Assembly: GCA_003133815.1 (NCBI GenBank)
Contig: PKZR01000324.1
Span: forward strand, 5,105-30,680
Reading direction: 5' to 3'
Length of the DNA stretch: 25,576 bases
Origin: Limisphaerales bacterium
Lineage (GTDB): Bacteria; Verrucomicrobiota; Verrucomicrobiia; Limisphaerales; UBA11358
Positions within the stretch are counted from its first letter, which is position 1; every line of letters starts with the position of its first letter. The translations under genes were made by a program, and so were the position numbers. Of the stretch, positions 7,412 to 14,083 are shown piece by piece. Under the pieces are notes generated by a model, which saw nothing but the letters and a program-made list of their open reading frames with translations, did no database searches and had not been told where the DNA came from.

Positions 7412-9574
7412 ATGCGTATGGAATCCGGCCAACGAATTGACAACCTGAAGCTACCCCTGCTGGCCCTGCTGGCCGGGTTTCTTTTTGCGGCCTTCACGGC
7501 GGGCGCGGCGACCAGCACCAACGCGCCGGAAAAATTCACCAGCTCCGACTGCCTCGACTGCCACACCGACCCGTCCAACACCCGCATCGTGAACGGCGTG
7601 AAGGTTCCGCTCGAGCTCTTTCCCACGAACGGCTTTGCCCGCTCCGTCCACAGCCAGCTCGATTGCATAGATTGTCACGACGGCATCAAGGAGCTGGTTC
7701 ACGATAAAAATGTCCCGCCGCCGAACTGCACCGGCTGCCACGACAAGGAAGGCAAGGAATATGCGACCAGCATCCACGGCATGAGCCACGCGATGGGCGC
7801 CTCCGGCGCGGCGGAATGCTGGGACTGCCACGGCTCGCACGAAATCCTGCCCGTGAAGGACATGGCGTCGCCGGTCTTCAAACTGAACCTGCCCGCGACC
7901 TGCGCCAAGTGCCACAGCAACACCAATCTCACGAAGGAATATCAGATCGAATTTCCCGAGGCGGCCAATCAATACATGGACAGCATCCACGGCACCGCGC
8001 TGTTGAAGATGGGCCTGATCGTCGCGCCGTCCTGCGACGACTGCCACGGCGTCCACAACATCAAGCGCAGCGTGGATCGCGACTCGCCCATCAACCACGC
8101 GAACGTCGCCAAGACCTGCGGCAAATGCCACGTCGGCATCGAGGAGACCTACGACAAGAGCGTCCACGGCCAGCTGCTCGCCAGGGGCGACGCGCGCGGG
8201 CCGGTGTGCATTGACTGCCACAGCGCGCATGAAATCGTCAATCCGACGGGCAACAATTTCAAGGCCATCAGCGACGAGCGCTGCGGCAAGTGCCACGCCG
8301 ACCGCCTCGCGCATTACAGCGAAACCTACCACGGCAAGGCCATGGCACTCGGCAAACCCAATTCCGCGCCCGAAGTCGCCGCGTGCTACGACTGCCACGG
8401 TTTCCACGACATTTTGCCGCCGTCCAATCCGCAATCGCACCTCTCAGCGACAAATATTTTGGTGACCTGCCAGAAATGTCATCCGGGCGCGACGCAGAAA
8501 TTCACGCAATACCAGCCGCACGCCAACCCGCTGGACGCCAAGAATTATCCGCTGCTGCACATGGTGTTCCTCGCCATGACCGGCCTGCTCATCGGCACAT
8601 TCAGCTTTTTCGGACTGCACACCATCGGCTGGGGCGTGCGCGCCATATATTTATATCTCGCCGACACCAAGACGTTCCGCGAGGCGAAATTCCAGACACA
8701 GTCCGGCGATGAATGGTTCACGCGCTTCGAGCCGTTCGAACGCTTCCTGCATTTCCTCGTCGTCACCAGCTTCCTCACACTCGTCGTGACCGGGATGCCG
8801 CTGAAATTTTATTACACCGACTGGGCTAAATTCATCTTCTCCGTCATCGGCGGGCCGGAAACCGCGCGGATGCTGCACCGCCTCGGCGCGCTCATCACGT
8901 TCCTCTATTTTTCATTGCACCTGAGCTCGCTCGCCAGCAAGGCATGGAAGGGCCGCGCCAAGCTGCGCAATCCCGAAACCGGCAGGTTCGACCGCAAACG
9001 CTTCTACGCCGTGGTGTTCGGGCCTGACTCCATGGTGCCGACCTTTCAGGACTGGCGCGATCTCGTGGCGCACAACAAATGGTTCTTCGGCAAGGGCCCC
9101 AAGCCCTCGTTCGACCGCTGGACATATTGGGAGAAGTTCGACTACTTCGCCGTGTTCTGGGGCGTGGCCATCATCGGCGCTTCGGGGCTGGTGATGTGGT
9201 TCCCGGAATTTTTCACGCGCTTCATGCCCGGCTGGGTCATCAACATCGCGCTCATCCTGCATTCGGACGAGGCCCTGCTTGCCGCCGGATTTATTTTCAG
9301 CATCCACTTTTTCAACACGCATTTCCGCATCGAGAAATTCCCGATGGACACCGTCATCTTCTCCGGCCGCGTCTCCAAGACCGAGATGCTGCACGAGCGC
9401 AAACGCTGGTATGACCGCCTAGTGGCCACCGGCAAGCTGGATGAATATCGCATGCGCGACGAATGGTTCCGCTGGAAGAACATCGCCAAGACATTCGGCT
9501 ACATCGCCTTCATCCTCGGGCTGATACTGCTGGCGCTCATCATCTATGCCATGGTGTCGCGGCTGGTGCATTGA
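7412..9574 (+). CDS. Eleven-haem c / membrane cytochrome b fusion, CbcL-like quinone oxidoreductase
   Basis: The 720-residue product has a signal or anchor segment at about 12-33, then eleven CXXCH motifs (Cys47, 85, 106, 136, 164, 208, 236, 266, 291, 325, 353). Distal-His patterns such as SIHG, SVHG and CXDCHGXHXI lie between them. From about 380 a membrane domain follows, with His447, 489, 503, 617, 632 and 637 on hydrophobic helices, as in di-haem b subunits of the FdnI/HydC type. This is the architecture of Geobacter CbcL (nine c haems plus a cytochrome b domain), which links the menaquinone pool to low-potential extracellular respiration. The start is ATG 7412 or 7418; the open frame from 7298 would add a non-signal extension. 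A homologue with nine haems lies at 21114-22787. The direction of electron flow is inferred. Confidence 0.88.
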   Translation: MRMESGQRIDNLKLPLLALLAGFLFAAFTAGAATSTNAPEKFTSSDCLDCHTDPSNTRIVNGVKVPLELFPTNGFARSVHSQLDCIDCHDGIKELVHDKNVPPPNCTGCHDKEGKEYATSIHGMSHAMGASGAAECWDCHGSHEILPVKDMASPVFKLNLPATCAKCHSNTNLTKEYQIEFPEAANQYMDSIHGTALLKMGLIVAPSCDDCHGVHNIKRSVDRDSPINHANVAKTCGKCHVGIEETYDKSVHGQLLARGDARGPVCIDCHSAHEIVNPTGNNFKAISDERCGKCHADRLAHYSETYHGKAMALGKPNSAPEVAACYDCHGFHDILPPSNPQSHLSATNILVTCQKCHPGATQKFTQYQPHANPLDAKNYPLLHMVFLAMTGLLIGTFSFFGLHTIGWGVRAIYLYLADTKTFREAKFQTQSGDEWFTRFEPFERFLHFLVVTSFLTLVVTGMPLKFYYTDWAKFIFSVIGGPETARMLHRLGALITFLYFSLHLSSLASKAWKGRAKLRNPETGRFDRKRFYAVVFGPDSMVPTFQDWRDLVAHNKWFFGKGPKPSFDRWTYWEKFDYFAVFWGVAIIGASGLVMWFPEFFTRFMPGWVINIALILHSDEALLAAGFIFSIHFFNTHFRIEKFPMDTVIFSGRVSKTEMLHERKRWYDRLVATGKLDEYRMRDEWFRWKNIAKTFGYIAFILGLILLALIIYAMVSRLVH

Positions 9575-9600
9575 GGAAACGGCCCTCGTCGAATTGACGC

Positions 9601-9616
9601 CGCCGGATTTCCGGCG
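9601..9616 (+). other. GC-rich hairpin after the eleven-haem gene
   Basis: CGCCGG-ATTT-CCGGCG is a perfect 6-bp stem with a tetraloop, 26 bp after the stop codon and 12 bp before the next small gene. There is no T-run, so it may act as a message-stabilising or processing structure rather than a terminator. Confidence 0.4.
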
Positions 9617-9628
9617 CACACTCGCCTG

Positions 9629-9826
9629 ATGGCTGGCGAGAAGAAAAACCTCACCCATGACGAAATCCACGCCCTGCGCGGCAAATACAAACTTGTGCCC
9701 AACGACAAACCTTTTGCCGAATGGATGGCGGATTTGAACCGCGAAGAAACGGAACTGGAAAAAGCAAAATTTGCCGGGATGCACTTCATGGAAAATCCCG
9801 ACCGCCCGAATTCTCAACCTGACTGA
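9629..9826 (+). CDS. Small hypothetical protein, 65 residues
   Basis: I do not recognise this protein. It is small, hydrophilic and highly charged, with no signal peptide, membrane segment or cysteine. It opens MAGEKKNLTHDEIHALRGKYK and has a central segment, NDKPFAEWMADLNREETELEKAKFAG, likely to be helical. It begins 54 bp after the eleven-haem gene in the same direction with consistent codon use, so it may be cotranscribed. A cytoplasmic accessory role is possible, but nothing in the sequence shows one. Confidence 0.55.
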   Translation: MAGEKKNLTHDEIHALRGKYKLVPNDKPFAEWMADLNREETELEKAKFAGMHFMENPDRPNSQPD

Positions 9827-9864
9827 TAGTCCATAGACGTTTCCACGTTTTTAGCATGGACTAT
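9826..9864. other. 9-bp perfect inverted repeat at the start of the accessory region
   Basis: ATAGTCCAT (9826-9834) pairs with ATGGACTAT (9856-9864), with a smaller nested ACGT/ACGT pairing in the loop. It starts at the last base of the stop codon of the small hypothetical gene and ends six bases before the decayed XRE fragment. It could be a terminator of the cytochrome unit, an operator of the lost regulator, or a boundary mark. The sequence does not decide between these. Confidence 0.45.
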
Positions 9865-9869
9865 GAGTC

Positions 9870-9970
9870 ATGCCGAAACTTGACTCTGTCCTCGCCAAAC
9901 TCGGGCTGAACGCGACAGCCTCGATCCGAGTTACATCAGCGGCATCGAACGTGACTTGCGCAATCCCGAC
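9870..9970 (+). pseudogene. Decayed XRE-family HTH regulator fragment
   Basis: From the ATG at 9870 the frame reads MPKLDSVLAKLGLN, resembling the start of an XRE-type regulator. Then a shift of frame at about 9914 gives SLDPSYISGIERDLRNPDF, which matches the DNA-recognition helix signature of XRE (Cro/C1) proteins (AGLxxSYISxIERGxRNP). The helix 1-2 segment between them is missing and the frames do not match, so this looks like an internal deletion with frameshift. The C-terminal part is also absent, because the convergent DUF2075 gene ends at 9974. The two family-like pieces are seen directly; the deletion history is inferred. Confidence 0.55.
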
Positions 9971-9973
9971 TTC

Positions 9974-11974
9974 TCACACCAACTCGGGAATCCCAAGTTC
10001 CTTCAAGTAATTGAAGGTCGAATCATAGAACGCGGGTGAACGCGTTGGATCACTTGCATTACCCGGTGGGACGAAAACGACCATGCCCTGTCGGGCACGG
10101 GTGAGCAACACACGATAAGCATTCCGCAAATAGTTTTGGTTGTCAGAATTCTGAATATTACACCAGCGTGAGCCTCGGAAGTCGTGATAATTCCAAGCCG
10201 TGCCATTAAAGCGATAATCGGCGTCCCACGTAACACACGTCCAGTCGAGTTCCAATCCTTGCACTTGAAACTCCGTCGCCGCGTCTTCGAGATAAAAACT
10301 GGACCGGACATCGTCGCGGTCATTCAGGAAGTAATGCACCGGATTAACGTCCACACGAATGTCAATGGCATGTGGTTTGAGGCGCATTGCTTTGGACGAC
10401 GCCAGCAAACCGAAGCGCTCTGTGCCGCGCGCTTTCGAGCGAACCCATGCTTTGGCTCGATCCAAGTCCCGTGCAAGGACGATGGGAAACCGGTTGCGAA
10501 GTTGGGAAAAGGTTTGCCGGGCGATGTCTTTCTCACAGTCGAGCAACGCCTTCACAAACGCCGAGACATTCTCTGCGCGGAACGACCTCATCGACACGGC
10601 GAGATGCAGAGAATCTTCCTGCTGGGTCTGGGCGCAGTGTTGAGCGCGTTCGAGAGTGTGGTTAGCGGCATACTCGCTGTCATGCAGTCGCGAGGAGATA
10701 AACATCTTCCACTGTGGAAAATGTTCAATTACGGCATTCAACCAAGCTGAGATACCAGCTTCGCCAGTGTTGATCTCTTGGCCGCCGCCCACCAGACAAA
10801 TGATCACCGCCCAATCTGGATGGCGATCCATGTAGGAAATAAGAAACTCCGGCTCGGACTGTGTGAAGCCCGGGCGACCCTTCTTCCGCTTCATGAAGTT
10901 GGCCGTCATCTGCGAATTCCACGCCCGCTGTGCTTCATCGAAGATGACGACGTGTTCCGGCGGCGGAGCTTTCTCGTCTGTCAGTCCTGCATCGCGGAAG
11001 TGGTGAACATTTTGAATGAAAGCTTTCACCGGAGTCGCAATTTTCTTCTTGGTGACCTTTTTGTTAGTAGCTTTCAACCGGAGGTATTCATCCCGAGTCA
11101 AAGCCTCGCGTAACACCGCAACGAGGGGTCCATTGCCCGACAGGAAAACAGCGTGAGTCGCTGCTTTCTCGTCGCGCCGCTTTGTGGCGATGTTTAATCC
11201 CACCAAAGTTTTTCCTGCGCCGGGAACGCCAGTCACAAAGCAGATGAACTTCTGTCCGGTGCTGCGCGCCTCCTCCACCAATTCCTCGATACGCTTGGTT
11301 GTCGTGTGAAGATTTGGAGCGCCAGCGTCAAAACGGGCAATGGCTTCCACGGAATGCTGCGCATAAAGCGACCGGGCAGCTTCGATAATGGTTGGAGTCG
11401 GGCGATACGAGGCACGTGCCCATGCTTGGGCGTCGAGGGACGAGCCTTTGGCAAGGCTCAGTCCCAACTTCAACGTCTCACGTAAATTGTCGGCGTTGGT
11501 CCGAACAGGCCGATAAACATTGTCTGCGTCAGCCTCGAACTTGGCGGATATGGGCTTGGCTTCAGTTGCTACGAGAATCGGAACGATGGCGACATTATGG
11601 CTGGCCTCGTGAAAGTTTTTCAAATCAAGCGCGTAGTCCCAGACCTGTTCGATAGCGGTGCGGTCGTAAGTGGTTTCGCCAACTTTGAACTCCAATGCAA
11701 AGATCACCGAACCCAAAACGACAATGACGTCCACACGCCTTCCCATGCGCGGAATGTTGAATTCAAAGAAGACCCAACCCTCCATACCAGTGAGTTGCGC
11801 TTGAAGGAGGTCAATTTGTGCAAGCCATGCATCGCGCTGGTCTGAGAAATGCCCGTCGCCTGCGTGTCGGGAGAGCTTGCCGAGAATGTCGTCAGCATCG
11901 CTGGCTAGAAAGTCGGCAACCGCAGCCCCATACCAGGACCGCGCCAAACCGGAGTTGCCGACTACACTGGACAT
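9974..11974 (-). CDS. Nuclease-like N-terminus fused to DUF2075 P-loop helicase-like domain
   Basis: In this 666-residue cytoplasmic protein, residues about 65-100 carry a PD-(D/E)XK nuclease-like pattern (Glu71, Asp82, then Glu95-Phe-Lys97 in ALEFKVGE). A DUF2075/Schlafen-type P-loop domain follows, with Walker A GVPGAGKT near 248-255, Walker B VVIFDEAQRAW near 340, QGLELDW, and a terminal RVLLTRARQGMVVFVP segment like superfamily 1 helicase motif VI. The expected role is ATP-driven action on nucleic acid with possible cleavage; such fusions are often found in mobile or defence contexts. It sits alone on the minus strand in a stretch of apparently lower GC, next to a broken regulator and a broken vsr gene. 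Defence function is inference; domain motifs are visible. Confidence 0.82.
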   Translation of the reverse strand: MSSVVGNSGLARSWYGAAVADFLASDADDILGKLSRHAGDGHFSDQRDAWLAQIDLLQAQLTGMEGWVFFEFNIPRMGRRVDVIVVLGSVIFALEFKVGETTYDRTAIEQVWDYALDLKNFHEASHNVAIVPILVATEAKPISAKFEADADNVYRPVRTNADNLRETLKLGLSLAKGSSLDAQAWARASYRPTPTIIEAARSLYAQHSVEAIARFDAGAPNLHTTTKRIEELVEEARSTGQKFICFVTGVPGAGKTLVGLNIATKRRDEKAATHAVFLSGNGPLVAVLREALTRDEYLRLKATNKKVTKKKIATPVKAFIQNVHHFRDAGLTDEKAPPPEHVVIFDEAQRAWNSQMTANFMKRKKGRPGFTQSEPEFLISYMDRHPDWAVIICLVGGGQEINTGEAGISAWLNAVIEHFPQWKMFISSRLHDSEYAANHTLERAQHCAQTQQEDSLHLAVSMRSFRAENVSAFVKALLDCEKDIARQTFSQLRNRFPIVLARDLDRAKAWVRSKARGTERFGLLASSKAMRLKPHAIDIRVDVNPVHYFLNDRDDVRSSFYLEDAATEFQVQGLELDWTCVTWDADYRFNGTAWNYHDFRGSRWCNIQNSDNQNYLRNAYRVLLTRARQGMVVFVPPGNASDPTRSPAFYDSTFNYLKELGIPELV

Positions 11975-12060
11975 GCCGGACGGAGTATGTCGTGAAGTGT
12001 CCTGAATGAAAAGCCCTTGAATCGGATTCTGCTTGCCATATTTAATAGACCTGGCCAGGT

Positions 12061-12354
12061 ATGTTTACCGTTATGAATCAACCGGCATACTGCATCTTCA
12101 TCGACACGATTTGCCAAGGTCGCATCCCCGCGTGGAATGACGAAAAGGGTTTACCCGTTGTTTATCCAACGATTGAATCAGCGCAGCGTGAAATCGCCGA
12201 TGATGTGATGGAAAAATTGCATCAATTTCTCGACGGTCAGCGTGACTTTGAGGATGCGATGACGGTTGAGGATTATATTTTGCCGGTGGATGTTCTGCCG
12301 GACGGTTCCATTGTTGATGAAGATGGAAATTGCTTTGGCAAAAAAGACTGGTGA
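12061..12354 (+). CDS. Small acidic hypothetical protein, 97 residues
   Basis: I do not recognise this protein. It is soluble and acidic with no signal peptide. It opens with a strand-like stretch, PAYCIFIDTICQGRIPAW, then a helical middle with ESAQREIADDVMEKLHQFLDG, then a turn-rich end, DGSIVDEDGNCFGKKDW. A second in-frame ATG at 12073 would remove four residues and is about equally likely as the start. It lies 86 bp from the divergent DUF2075 gene, so the two share a promoter region. AT content is higher than in the cytochrome genes, consistent with an accessory region. Product and function are unknown. Confidence 0.6.
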   Translation: MFTVMNQPAYCIFIDTICQGRIPAWNDEKGLPVVYPTIESAQREIADDVMEKLHQFLDGQRDFEDAMTVEDYILPVDVLPDGSIVDEDGNCFGKKDW

Positions 12355-12442
12355 CGTTTTCACCAAGGCGAAGCGGTCGGAAGTCCTGAGCTGGATGGCT
12401 GAATCAAAATACCCCGTTTAGGGTCAAATTTTCATTCCGGCA

Positions 12443-12610
12443 GGCATTTCCATGACCAAGGGAACCATTTCTTTAACCATTGAAACGGTTTCCTTGACCA
12501 AAGAATAGTTTTCCATGACCAAGGAAACAGTTTCCATACCCAAGGAAAAGGTTTTTAGGGTCATGGAAATTCCCGGCTTGGTCATGGAAATCGGCGGCTT
12601 TGACACTGAA
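12443..12610. repeat. Tandem array A: eight degenerate 21-bp units
   Basis: Eight consecutive 21-bp units run from 12443 to 12610, for example TTTCCATGACCAAGGAA and TTTCCTTGACCAAAGAA. Most units are quasi-palindromic (TTTCC at one end, GGAAA at the other), and the later units carry the central sequence in the opposite sense. A minus-strand frame (12424-12636) reads heptapeptide repeats such as SLVMENY and SLVKETV, but a 21-bp period makes such frames automatic. Together with array B this fills most of the 540-bp gap between genes (12355-12894); the remaining parts show nothing I can name. Confidence 0.8.
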
Positions 12611-12659
12611 ACGGCTCCGTTAACGATATTTTCCACTCAAAAGTGGCGTTTTTTATACA

Positions 12660-12764
12660 CAAAGCAACTTCGTTTTGTTCCAAAGTGACTTCAAGTTGGA
12701 CCAAAGCAACTTCGTTTTGTATCAGAACAACTTCGTTTTGCTCCAAAGCAGAAGTGTTTTGCCG
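12660..12764. repeat. Tandem array B: about five 21-bp units of a different sequence
   Basis: Units start at 12660, 12681, 12702, 12723 and 12744, with core CAAAGCAACTTCGTTTTG plus three variable bases; the last unit is degenerate. Like array A, each unit has complementary ends (CAAA and TTTTG) and the period is exactly 21 bp, yet the sequence differs. The minus-strand frame reads heptads such as EQNEVAL. Only 49 bp separate it from array A, suggesting they arose or act together. Confidence 0.8.
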
Positions 12765-12894
12765 GTTCCAAAGGCCGGGAAACCCCGTCCGGTGCGCCAA
12801 TCCGGCGCAAAAAGCCGGTTCGCGGCTGGGTGGCGGTATGGTTTGCTTTTTACCGGCCATGTGGAAGCTTCAGTCATGATCATTATTAAATACC

Positions 12895-13296
12895 ATGCTT
12901 GAATGGAAACCGGATTATGCAACGGGTGTGCTCTCGATTGATTCACAGCACAAGGCCCTTTTCGACTACATCAACCGGCTTGAAAAGCTTCTGGAGACAA
13001 CGGAGGTGCAGCGTTCGGAGGTGGACAGTCTGCTGTCATTTCTGGAAGATTTTGCCAAGTTGCATTTCATAGGCGAGGAGAGCTGCATGGCGCGTTCGCT
13101 ATGTCCCGCCTACAAGAAAAACAAGGAGGGTCATGCGCTGTTTCTCAGCAATTTAAGATTTTACAGGGGCCAATACGAAAACACGTCCGAGCCGAAGGAC
13201 ATGCTTGGGCAATTGCATGAGAGCCTGGTCTGGTGGATGAATGAACACATCCTCAAGGTGGACATGCAAATGAAGGGTTTGGCGAAAACGGATTAA
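12895..13296 (+). CDS. Bacteriohemerythrin with one altered iron ligand
   Basis: This single-domain 133-residue hemerythrin would bind O2 at a di-iron centre in the cytoplasm and serve in oxygen sensing, storage or delivery. The N-terminal signature WKPDYATGVLSIDSQHKALF is present. Visible ligands are His19, His57, Glu61 (HFIGEE), His80, His118 and Asp123 (HILKVD). The HxxxH motif that usually provides two ligands reads N-K-E-G-H, so the first His is Asn76. If real, the iron site would be six-liganded or use another residue. Length and C-terminus are otherwise normal, so the gene seems intact. It follows the tandem arrays by 130 bp and appears to be monocistronic. An O2-binding protein fits an organism that also uses many low-potential cytochromes. 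Confidence 0.92.
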   Translation: MLEWKPDYATGVLSIDSQHKALFDYINRLEKLLETTEVQRSEVDSLLSFLEDFAKLHFIGEESCMARSLCPAYKKNKEGHALFLSNLRFYRGQYENTSEPKDMLGQLHESLVWWMNEHILKVDMQMKGLAKTD

Positions 13297-13312
13297 GTTG
13301 TGGTCTGATGAT

Positions 13313-13402
13313 TTAATCCGGGCGATTCACAATATCTTCCAGCGTCCAAACGTGATTTGAAATCTCCGCTTCGCCACGTCGCGGCTGGCGGTGGCATGAC
13401 AT
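13313..13402 (-). pseudogene. Possible transposase C-terminal remnant (weak)
   Basis: The minus strand from 13402 reads 29 residues including AEISNHVWTLEDIVNR before a stop. The pattern recalls the C-terminal end of IS1-type transposases (AGITDHVWSLEEL...). No catalytic residues or inverted repeats are present, so at most it is a short relic between the hemerythrin and vsr genes. Chance similarity is quite possible. Confidence 0.25.
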
Positions 13403-13542
13403 ATATATAGCAGATGTGTTTTCCAAACAGAAGCGGTCGGAGGTGATGTCGCGCATCCGCTCGCGCGGGAACAAGGCCACGGAACTGGCGCTGGTGAAGC
13501 TCTTTCGCACTAATAAAATTACCGGCTGGCGCAGGCACTTTC

Positions 13543-13653
13543 AAGTGCGGATTGCGGAACGCGGAATGCGGAAAGGGATAAAGAAGCATATTGCCGAACG
13601 CGGAGTGCGGAACAAGTCCAAAGCCAAGGCGGCGGTGCCGCCACTCCGCACTT
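13543..13653. mobile_element. 111-bp MITE-like palindromic insert inside vsr
   Basis: The element is bounded by perfect 8-bp inverted ends, AAGTGCGG (13543-13550) and CCGCACTT (13646-13653), with imperfect complementarity extending to about 15 bp. Inside are two direct copies of GAACGCGGARTGCGGAA (13557-13573 and 13596-13612), 39 bp apart. The length, 111 bp, is a multiple of three and contains no stop in the vsr frame, so the host frame stays open. It encodes no transposase and would depend on one in trans if mobile. Confidence 0.6.
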
Positions 13654-13887
13654 TTGCCGTGCGTCCTGATTTTGTCTTCATCAAATCACGCACGGCGCTC
13701 TTCGTGGACGGCTGTTTCTGGCATGGGTGTCCGCAGCACGGAACTCAACCAAAGGGCAATGCGGCGTTCTGGCGCAAAAAAATTTCCGGCAACCAGCCCC
13801 GCGACCGGCTCGTGAACCGGACCTTGCGGTCGGCCACCAAGCGGCAGGTTTCCAAGAAAAAAATTCGTGTGACATCTCACCCAATGC

Positions 13888-13951
13888 CCTCACCCCCAGC
13901 CCCTCTCCCATCCGATGGGCGAAGGTGGCGTCGGACTCTCCCCGGCCGGGG
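13888..13951. repeat. GC-rich dispersed-repeat-like palindrome at the vsr 3' end
   Basis: The C-rich run CCCTCACCCCCAGCCCC is followed by palindromic pieces CCCATCCGATGGG and CCCCGGCCGGGG. This style of sequence is a common intergenic repeat in GC-rich bacteria. It replaces the conserved C-terminus of vsr. Copies elsewhere in the genome cannot be checked from this window. Confidence 0.45.
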
Positions 13952-14062
13952 CGTCGAAAGTGCGGAATTGAGGCTGTCGAAACGGATCCGCCGGGCTTTG
14001 GAATGATTCGACACCTCACCATTAATTCCTCTCCCCCGCTTGAGCGTAGAGGAATCAGCGTC

Positions 14063-14080
14063 AGCCGTCAGGCAACGGCT
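14063..14080 (-). other. Short hairpin after the FecR-domain gene
   Basis: AGCCGT and ACGGCT form a perfect 6-bp stem with a 6-nt loop, beginning four bases beyond the stop codon on the minus strand. No T-run follows, so termination by this hairpin alone is doubtful. Confidence 0.3.
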
Positions 14081-14083
14081 CGT

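Larger units (their letters stand above)
13416..14006 (+). pseudogene. vsr: Very-short-patch repair (Vsr) endonuclease, disrupted by repeats
   Basis: Vsr nicks DNA beside T:G mismatches left by deamination of 5-methylcytosine. The family N-terminus FSKQKRSEVMSRIRSRGNKATE, the catalytic-Asp segment VRPDFVF, DGCFWHGCPQH and AFWRKKISGNQPRDRLVNRTLR are all present. Two things are wrong. A block of about 37 residues (IAERGMRKG...PLRTFA) is inserted in frame before VRPDFVF, and after NRTLR the usual GWRVLRIWEHEL segment is missing, replaced by a Pro/Arg-rich translation of a dispersed repeat. The reading begins at a GTG (13416); the family's usual ATG just upstream is absent. No cytosine methyltransferase gene lies beside it. 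It is most likely inactive, although the frame remains open across the first insert. Confidence 0.75.

Noticed and set aside
7451..8440. Long minus-strand open frame opposite the eleven-haem gene
   Set aside because: It is antisense to a gene with eleven conserved haem motifs; its Ala/Val/Arg-rich composition is the expected shadow of high-GC codon use.
12443..12764. CRISPR array
   Set aside because: Units are contiguous with no unique spacers, the period is 21 bp, and no cas genes are present.
12424..12860. Small frames reading heptad repeats across the tandem arrays
   Set aside because: A 21-bp period keeps frames open automatically; without homologues or start signals they are not supported as genes.
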